In this document: piece by piece, positions 58,861-64,000 of the stretch
How the letters are laid out: each line of letters opens with the position of its first letter
Position numbering within the stretch: position 1 is the first letter of the stretch
Source of the DNA: Bacillus vallismortis
Lineage (GTDB): Bacteria; Bacillota; Bacilli; Bacillales; Bacillaceae
DNA: 64,000 bases
Assembly (NCBI RefSeq): GCF_004116955.1
Contig: NZ_CP026362.1
Span: 1,776,501 to 1,840,500, forward strand
Direction of reading: 5' to 3'
Position numbers and translations under genes: made by a program
The notes under the pieces: generated by a model
Told to the model about the DNA's origin: nothing
Databases searched by the model: none
Seen by the model: only the letters and a program-made list of their open reading frames with translations

Positions 58861-60909
58861 CTAACTTAATTTTTCCCCGTCCATTACTCCGCTCTTCAGC
58901 AATTGATCTCTCAGCGCCCCATATTCCGGCTCCTTCCAAAACGCGTCAGAAGCCACAAGATTCGCGGCATCCTGCCTCGCCGTTTCAAGCGCTCTGTAAT
59001 CATGAACCATGTCCGCCACCTTGAATTCAGGCATACCGCTTTGTTTTTTTCCGAAGAAATCTCCCGGTCCTCTCAGTTCCAGATCCTTTTCAGACAGCTC
59101 AAAACCGTCATTGGTCTCGGACATGATTCTCATCCGTTCTTTCCCTGTTTCTGATTTAGGATCGGCCATCAGAATGCAGAACGATTGGTGCTCGCCCCGT
59201 CCGACACGGCCGCGCAGCTGGTGAAGCTGAGATAATCCGAAACGGTCGGCGTCATAAATCACCATAATGGTTGCATTCGGAACATTCACGCCAACCTCAA
59301 CAACTGTCGTTGATACGAGAATTTGACAGTGGTTCGCACTGAACTCCCGCATGACCTGATCTTTTTCATCGGAATGGAGCTTTCCGTGCATCAGGCCGAC
59401 ATTCCATTTCTCCCGGAAAATATCAGAAAGCATATTGTACACATCAATGGCGTTTTGCACATCAAGCTTGTCTGATTCTTCAATCAGCGGGCAGATGATA
59501 TAAGCCTGTCTTCCCTGCTTTAATTCTTTTTCAAGGAATGACAAAATACGGTCCAGCATGTCATGCTTGACCCAATAGGTTTCGATCTGTTTTCGTCCCG
59601 CCGGCATCTCATCAATGACAGATACATCCATTTCGCCGAACACTGTGATGGCTAACGTTCTTGGGATTGGAGTGGCTGTCATAAAGAGAACATCGGGATC
59701 CTGTCCTTTGTTCCGAAGTTTTTTACGCTGCTCAACTCCAAATCGATGCTGCTCATCTGTAATGACGAGACTCAGCGCCTTAAACTCCACCTCATCCTGT
59801 ATTAAAGCGTGGGTTCCTACAAGAATATCAATCTCTCCCGCTGCAAGACGCTCAAGCAGTTCTTTTCGCCGCTTTCCTTTGACAGAGCTTGTCAAAAGAG
59901 CAACGCTGATATCCCACTTTTCAAATAGTGAAACGAGCGAATCAGCATGCTGTTCGGCCAGAATCTCTGTCGGCACCATAAGCGCGCCCTGGTATCCGGA
60001 TAAGATCGCGGCATACAGCGCAATGGCGGCGACTGCCGTTTTTCCTGATCCAACGTCTCCTTGAAGAAGACGGTTCATTCTGTACGGTGAAGACATGTCT
60101 GCCGTTATTTCGCGAAGCACGCGGGATTGGGCGTTAGTGAGAGGAAACGGGAGGCTGTTGACAAATTTCATGAGTTCTTCGTTTGAAAAACGCTGCCGTA
60201 TCCCTTGAGTCTGCTCTCTTTCCGCCTTTCGAAACGCCTGCATTTTCAACTGAAACAACAAAAACTCCTCATAAACAAACCGGCGTCTTGCAAGCGTTAA
60301 CGCTTCTCTTGTTTCAGGCTGGTGCATCGCTTTTAATGCCTGATGATAATCCGGCAGCTTATAACGTGTTCGTAGCTTTTCCGGAAGAGGATCGGAAAGC
60401 GAGTCTGCATACTGGGTCAGCGCTTGTTGAATAAAACGTCTCATCATTTTGACGGTAACGTTTTCTTTCACAGAATACACTGGTTCAATGCTCTTATCCT
60501 CTTGGTGCGGACCGTTTTTCAACTCCTGAACAGAAATGGTTTGGCGGTGCTTGTCCCATTTACCTGAGACTGTCACGACAGAGCCCAGAGAAAGCTTTTT
60601 CTTCAAATAAGGCCGGTTGAAGCATATGGCTGTGACCAAATAATGGCCGACAAGAACCCTAAATGTCAGTCTGTTCCGTTTTTTTCCGTAATAGGTAAGA
60701 GAAGGCTCCGAATGAACCTTCCCTTCGACTGTAACTCTTTCATCATGCTTGACTTCTTCTAAATCCCTCAGCTCGTAGTCATCATAGCGATAAGGGAAAT
60801 AATTCAGAAGATCAGAAATGTCATAAATACCGAGTTCCTTCAATGTTTTTTCTGTTTCCGGCCCAATGCCCTTAATGTTGGCTATACTAGTTTGCTGATG
60901 TTGTTTCAC
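58861..60909 (-). CDS. recG: ATP-dependent DNA helicase RecG
   Basis: 682 residues. Regresses stalled replication forks and processes Holliday junctions. N-terminal OB-fold wedge domain (VTVEGKVHSEPSLTYYG), then DEAD-like helicase with GDVGSGKTAVA, DEQHRFGVEQR, TATPIPRTL, and a second motor domain with QLRGRVGRG. The start is GTG 60909, inside the last codons of sdaAA (23-base overlap). It ends about 110 bp before fapR. Confidence 0.97.
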   Translation of the reverse strand: MKQHQQTSIANIKGIGPETEKTLKELGIYDISDLLNYFPYRYDDYELRDLEEVKHDERVTVEGKVHSEPSLTYYGKKRNRLTFRVLVGHYLVTAICFNRPYLKKKLSLGSVVTVSGKWDKHRQTISVQELKNGPHQEDKSIEPVYSVKENVTVKMMRRFIQQALTQYADSLSDPLPEKLRTRYKLPDYHQALKAMHQPETREALTLARRRFVYEEFLLFQLKMQAFRKAEREQTQGIRQRFSNEELMKFVNSLPFPLTNAQSRVLREITADMSSPYRMNRLLQGDVGSGKTAVAAIALYAAILSGYQGALMVPTEILAEQHADSLVSLFEKWDISVALLTSSVKGKRRKELLERLAAGEIDILVGTHALIQDEVEFKALSLVITDEQHRFGVEQRKKLRNKGQDPDVLFMTATPIPRTLAITVFGEMDVSVIDEMPAGRKQIETYWVKHDMLDRILSFLEKELKQGRQAYIICPLIEESDKLDVQNAIDVYNMLSDIFREKWNVGLMHGKLHSDEKDQVMREFSANHCQILVSTTVVEVGVNVPNATIMVIYDADRFGLSQLHQLRGRVGRGEHQSFCILMADPKSETGKERMRIMSETNDGFELSEKDLELRGPGDFFGKKQSGMPEFKVADMVHDYRALETARQDAANLVASDAFWKEPEYGALRDQLLKSGVMDGEKLS

Positions 60910-61789
60910 GTGAACCTAGCGCTCCTCCAAAAATTTTTTTCTCTAATTCTCTTCCTGTCGGTGTTGCCGCCAAACCGCCCTGGCCTGTTTCTCTAAGTGC
61001 TGTGGGCATCGTCTGGCCAATTTTATACATGGCATCAATAACCTCATCACATGGAATGCGGCTTGTAATGCCTGCCAATGCCATATCAGCAGCAATCATT
61101 GCATTTGAAGCTCCCATTGCATTTCGTTTCACGCACGGCACTTCAACAAGCCCCGCAACAGGATCGCACACGAGTCCGAGCATATTTTTTAATGTAATGG
61201 CCATGGCCTCCGCGCTCTGTTCTGGTGTTCCTCCTGCCATCTCAACAATCGCCGCAGCAGCCATGCCTGATGCTGATCCAACCTCTGCCTGGCATCCCCC
61301 GGCGGCGCCGGAAATACTCGCGTTATTAGCCACGACAAATCCAAAAGCCCCGGAGGTAAACAAAAAGCGGATCATTTGTTCTCTTGTTGGGTTCAGTTTT
61401 TCTTTTACAGCAAATAACGTGCCGGGTACGACACCAGCGGAACCCGCAGTCGGTGTCGCACAAATGGTTCCCATGGCTGCATTCACTTCATTTGTTGCAA
61501 CAGCTTTCGATACCGCATCTAAAATCAGCTGGCCAGACAGGCTTTTACCTGACCGAATGTAAGCCTGTAATTTCACGGCGTCACCGCCAGTTAAGCCCGT
61601 TTGGCTCGTAACTCCCTCGAGTCCTTTTTGAACCGCCGCTTCCATAACAGACAAATTGTGATCCATCTGCTGAAAAATCTCTTCTTTTGTTTTTTCTGTT
61701 ACTTCCATCTCTTGAGCGATCATCACATCAGAGATGGATAGTTGCTTTTCTTTTGTTATCTCTAATAATTCCTTTACATTACGAAACAT
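60887..61789 (-). CDS. sdaAA: L-serine dehydratase alpha subunit
   Basis: 300 residues, catalytic iron-sulfur subunit that converts L-serine to pyruvate and ammonia. Conserved cysteines, Cys110 (GTICATPTAGSAG), Cys166 (GGCQAEVGSASG), Cys208 (GLVCDPVAGLV) and Cys219, can ligate the cluster. It overlaps recG by 23 bases and follows sdaAB by 23 bases. Confidence 0.97.
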   Translation of the reverse strand: MFRNVKELLEITKEKQLSISDVMIAQEMEVTEKTKEEIFQQMDHNLSVMEAAVQKGLEGVTSQTGLTGGDAVKLQAYIRSGKSLSGQLILDAVSKAVATNEVNAAMGTICATPTAGSAGVVPGTLFAVKEKLNPTREQMIRFLFTSGAFGFVVANNASISGAAGGCQAEVGSASGMAAAAIVEMAGGTPEQSAEAMAITLKNMLGLVCDPVAGLVEVPCVKRNAMGASNAMIAADMALAGITSRIPCDEVIDAMYKIGQTMPTALRETGQGGLAATPTGRELEKKIFGGALGSRETTSAN

Positions 61790-61812
61790 AACTGGCTCCT
61801 CCTGACCTTTCG

Positions 61813-62475
61813 CTAGTCAGCAATCTTTGTTACCTGAATAATATTCGGCAGCTTTGACAGCTCGTTGAGAATTTGTTCGTCAATATTTTGATCGACTTCT
61901 ATTGTCATCAAAGCAAGCTGGCCGATATCCTTTCGGGCTACTTCCATATGGCCAACGTTGATTGAAAATTTCGCCAGGACATTGGCAACACCGGCAATCG
62001 TGCCAAACTTGTCATTATGAACAACCAATATAGCAGGATGATTTCCTGACAATCGGAGTTCAAAACCATTTAATTCTGTGATTTCAATCTTTCCTCCGCC
62101 AATCGAAATACCTGTCAGCTCAAGCTCTCCCTTTTTATCAGAAATGGTGATTTTGGCTGTGTTCGGGTGGACGGGCACAGCGTCTTCAACGCGAAACTCT
62201 ATTTCAATTCCTTTATCTTCTGCAATTTGTATAGCGGTTTTAATCCGTTCGTCAAATGTATCAAAATCAAGCAATCCGCCGATAATCGCGACATCTGTGC
62301 CGTGGCCTTTATACGTTTCCGCAAAAGAGCCGTAAAAGGATACGATGATGCGCTCAGGCTCTCTGCCAAATAAACTTCTGGCCACTCTCCCGATTCTTGC
62401 CGCCCCCGCCGTATGCGAGCTGGACGGACCGATCATAACCGGGCCGATAATATCAAAAACGCTTCTGTATTTCAT
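61813..62475 (-). CDS. sdaAB: L-serine dehydratase beta subunit
   Basis: 220 residues. N-terminal domain with GPVMIGPSSSHTAGAARIG, which binds serine, and a C-terminal ACT domain (VGHMEVARKDIGQLALMTIEVDQ) likely used for allosteric control by serine. Two-subunit form typical of Bacillus, paired with sdaAA just downstream. AAGGAGGAATAGC precedes the ATG. Confidence 0.97.
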   Translation of the reverse strand: MKYRSVFDIIGPVMIGPSSSHTAGAARIGRVARSLFGREPERIIVSFYGSFAETYKGHGTDVAIIGGLLDFDTFDERIKTAIQIAEDKGIEIEFRVEDAVPVHPNTAKITISDKKGELELTGISIGGGKIEITELNGFELRLSGNHPAILVVHNDKFGTIAGVANVLAKFSINVGHMEVARKDIGQLALMTIEVDQNIDEQILNELSKLPNIIQVTKIAD

Positions 62476-62589
62476 GCTATTCCTCCTTATGAACCAGAGT
62501 TTATAAGCGCTTTGCTTCTAGACTAATTGATCATATATAAAATGGCAAGCGGGCGCGTCACAGCGCTGCCGCACTTAAAAGCAGACATA

Positions 62590-62620
62590 AGAATAGAAGG
62601 GCGAATCGCCCTTCTATTCT
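62590..62620 (-). terminator. Long hairpin at the fakA stop codon
   Basis: AGAATAGAAGGGCG and its complement form a 14-bp perfect stem with a 3-base loop overlapping the fakA stop codon. The minus-strand bases beyond have no strong T-run. It could be a leaky terminator or an mRNA end stabiliser before sdaAB. Confidence 0.55.
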
Positions 62621-64000
62621 GCTGAAACGATATAAGAATACAGCGGCTGTTTTCCGTTATGGATCTCAACCTCAATCTCCTCGTACTTTTCACTAAGGAA
62701 CGCTTCAAGCTCCTCAGCTTCTTCCTGAGACGCATCCTCACCGTATAGGATGGTAACAATTTCGTCGTCTTCTCCGATCATTTCTGACAGCAGCGTTTTC
62801 GCGGCTGACAGCTGATCTTCAGCAGTGCCGATAATCGTTCCATTCAGAATTCCCATAAAGTCGCCTTTTTTAATATCCTTGCCATCAATATGGGTATCTC
62901 TGACTGAGTACGTCACTTGCCCGCTTTTCACCTGCTGAATGGCGCTAAGCATATTGGCCTCGTTCGCTTCAGCTTCTTGATCCGGATGAAATGCCAGCAG
63001 GGCTGACATCCCTTGGGGAACCGTTTTGGCAGGAATGACGAAAACCTGTCCATCCATTACACTTGCCGCTTGATTAGCCGCCATGATGATGTTGGAGTTA
63101 TTCGGTAAGATAAACACTGTTTCCGCATTTACGGATTTCACGGCATCGACAATATCCTCAGTGCTCGGGTTCATTGTCTGACCGCCTTCAATCACAACAG
63201 AAGCGCCAATGCTTTTAAATAAGTCAGAAATGCCTTCTCCCATTGCTACAGTCACAACGCCATAGGGCTGCTTTGCCGGCGGTTTTTCGTTGCCAGAAGG
63301 CTTGCTTTCCTGGCTGATAAGAGAAGTATGTTGTTCTCTCATATTCTCTATTTTAATTTTGATCAATTCACCATAATGCTGGGCATAGTTTAATACATTT
63401 CCCGGTTCTTCCGCATGAATATGAACCTTCGCCAGCGATTCATCCGCAATGACTAACAGAGAATCACCGAACTGGCTAAGATCTTGTCTGAACGTACCTT
63501 CATTGAATTCTCGTTTTTCCTGATCGAGTCTAACCATCACTTCAGTACAAAAACCAAATTCGATATCTTCTGTATTCATTGCGCTTTGCGCGCTCTTATG
63601 ATGCTCTGCGCTGACCATGTCGTCAAGTGACGGAAGAACAGCTTTCTGAGGCACAGTTTCACCTTTTAATGAAGCGAGGAAACCTTCATACACACAAAGC
63701 AGGCCTTTGCCCCCGCTGTCGACGACTCCTACTTCCTTTAGAACTGGAAGCAATTCAGGTGTCCTGTTTAAAGATGCCTCTGCTTCCTCTGTCACTGCAG
63801 TCATCAGCGCTGTGATATCGGTTTCTTTTTCTGCCAGAGCCACCGCTTTTTTCGCAGCGTCTTTTGCAACTGTTAAAATGGTGCCCTCTACAGGCTTCAT
63901 GACAGCTTTATACGCCATATCAACACCGGCTTGCAGCGCAGCGGCAAACTCTTGTGCATTCATTTCTTTTTTCGTTTCAATGCTTTTACTGAATCCGCGG
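62614..64000 (-). CDS. fakA: Fatty acid kinase FakA (YloV), cut by window edge
   Basis: C-terminal 461 residues. The first part seen is the tail of the DhaL-type nucleotide-binding domain (GVDMAYKAVMKPVEGTILTVAK and VDSGGKGLLCVYEGF), then a middle domain and a C-terminal DegV-like region (IYGEDASQEEAEELEAFL-type). With FakB it makes acyl-phosphate from host or membrane fatty acids. The N-terminal part with the DGDTG-type metal site lies beyond the right edge; the reading frame stays open to the edge (RGFSKSIETKKE precedes the first Met). Confidence 0.95.
   Translation of the reverse strand, partial: RGFSKSIETKKEMNAQEFAAALQAGVDMAYKAVMKPVEGTILTVAKDAAKKAVALAEKETDITALMTAVTEEAEASLNRTPELLPVLKEVGVVDSGGKGLLCVYEGFLASLKGETVPQKAVLPSLDDMVSAEHHKSAQSAMNTEDIEFGFCTEVMVRLDQEKREFNEGTFRQDLSQFGDSLLVIADESLAKVHIHAEEPGNVLNYAQHYGELIKIKIENMREQHTSLISQESKPSGNEKPPAKQPYGVVTVAMGEGISDLFKSIGASVVIEGGQTMNPSTEDIVDAVKSVNAETVFILPNNSNIIMAANQAASVMDGQVFVIPAKTVPQGMSALLAFHPDQEAEANEANMLSAIQQVKSGQVTYSVRDTHIDGKDIKKGDFMGILNGTIIGTAEDQLSAAKTLLSEMIGEDDEIVTILYGEDASQEEAEELEAFLSEKYEEIEVEIHNGKQPLYSYIVSAE

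Noticed and set aside
62523..62759. Minus-strand open frame of 78 codons at the fakA end
   Set aside because: Shadow frame of fakA, rich in Arg and Ser from reading the coding strand out of frame, with no ribosome-binding site.

Overview
This window is a chromosomal segment of a Bacillus subtilis-group bacterium, shown on the strand opposite to transcription. The gene order from fakA (right edge) to frr (left edge) is the familiar B. subtilis block fakA-sdaAB-sdaAA-recG-fapR-plsX-fabDG-acpA-rnc-smc-ftsY-ylqB-ylxM-ffh-rpsP-khpA-ylqD-rimM-trmD-rplS-rbgA-rnhB-ylqGH-sucCD-dprA-topA-trmFO-xerC-hslVU-codY-fla/che operon-rpsB-tsf-pyrH-frr. Many proteins match strain 168 almost residue for residue as far as I remember them, but with scattered substitutions (for example in FabG, TopA, YlxH and FliY). 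I therefore expect a close relative rather than 168 itself; I could not check this.

All genes but one lie on the minus strand and run from high to low coordinates. Region by region along transcription: 64000-58860 holds fatty-acid kinase, L-serine dehydratase and RecG. 58752-54260 holds the FapR-controlled phospholipid and fatty-acid synthesis operon (FapR, PlsX, FabD, FabG, ACP), then RNase III. 54158-47199 holds SMC and the SRP pathway (FtsY, YlxM, Ffh), interrupted by the single plus-strand gene ylqB, which encodes a small secreted protein. 47093-44323 is the rpsP-khpA-ylqD-rimM-trmD-rplS ribosome and RNA-modification operon. 44179-40446 holds RbgA, RNase HII and an unusual FliK-like/FlhB-like pair, YlqG-YlqH. 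40271-34967 holds succinyl-CoA synthetase, DprA and topoisomerase I. 34891-29806 holds TrmFO and the xerC-hslV-hslU-codY operon.

The centre of the window, 29422-2946, is the fla/che operon of about 26.5 kb. Its order is rod and basal body (flgB, flgC, fliE-fliJ), hook (ylxF, fliK, flgD, flgE), swrD, fliL, switch (fliM, fliY, cheY), export gate (fliZ, fliP, fliQ, fliR, flhB, flhA), placement (flhF, flhG), chemotaxis (cheB, cheA, cheW, cheC, cheD), then sigD and swrB. Gene junctions are very tight, mostly ATGA-type overlaps or gaps under 30 bp, which fits one long transcript with translational coupling. The last part, 2802-1, holds rpsB-tsf and pyrH-frr.

I see no rRNA, tRNA, CRISPR array, insertion sequence, prophage or pseudogene. 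Two genes are cut by the window edges (frr and fakA). The only gene-free stretch over 300 bp is the fla/che control region (29423-29805). This is conserved core genome, and I found no convincing undescribed system. The best second-look items are the YlqG-YlqH pair, the orphan secreted YlqB, the structured leaders and junction hairpins of the ribosomal operons, and the inverted repeat in the fla/che control region.
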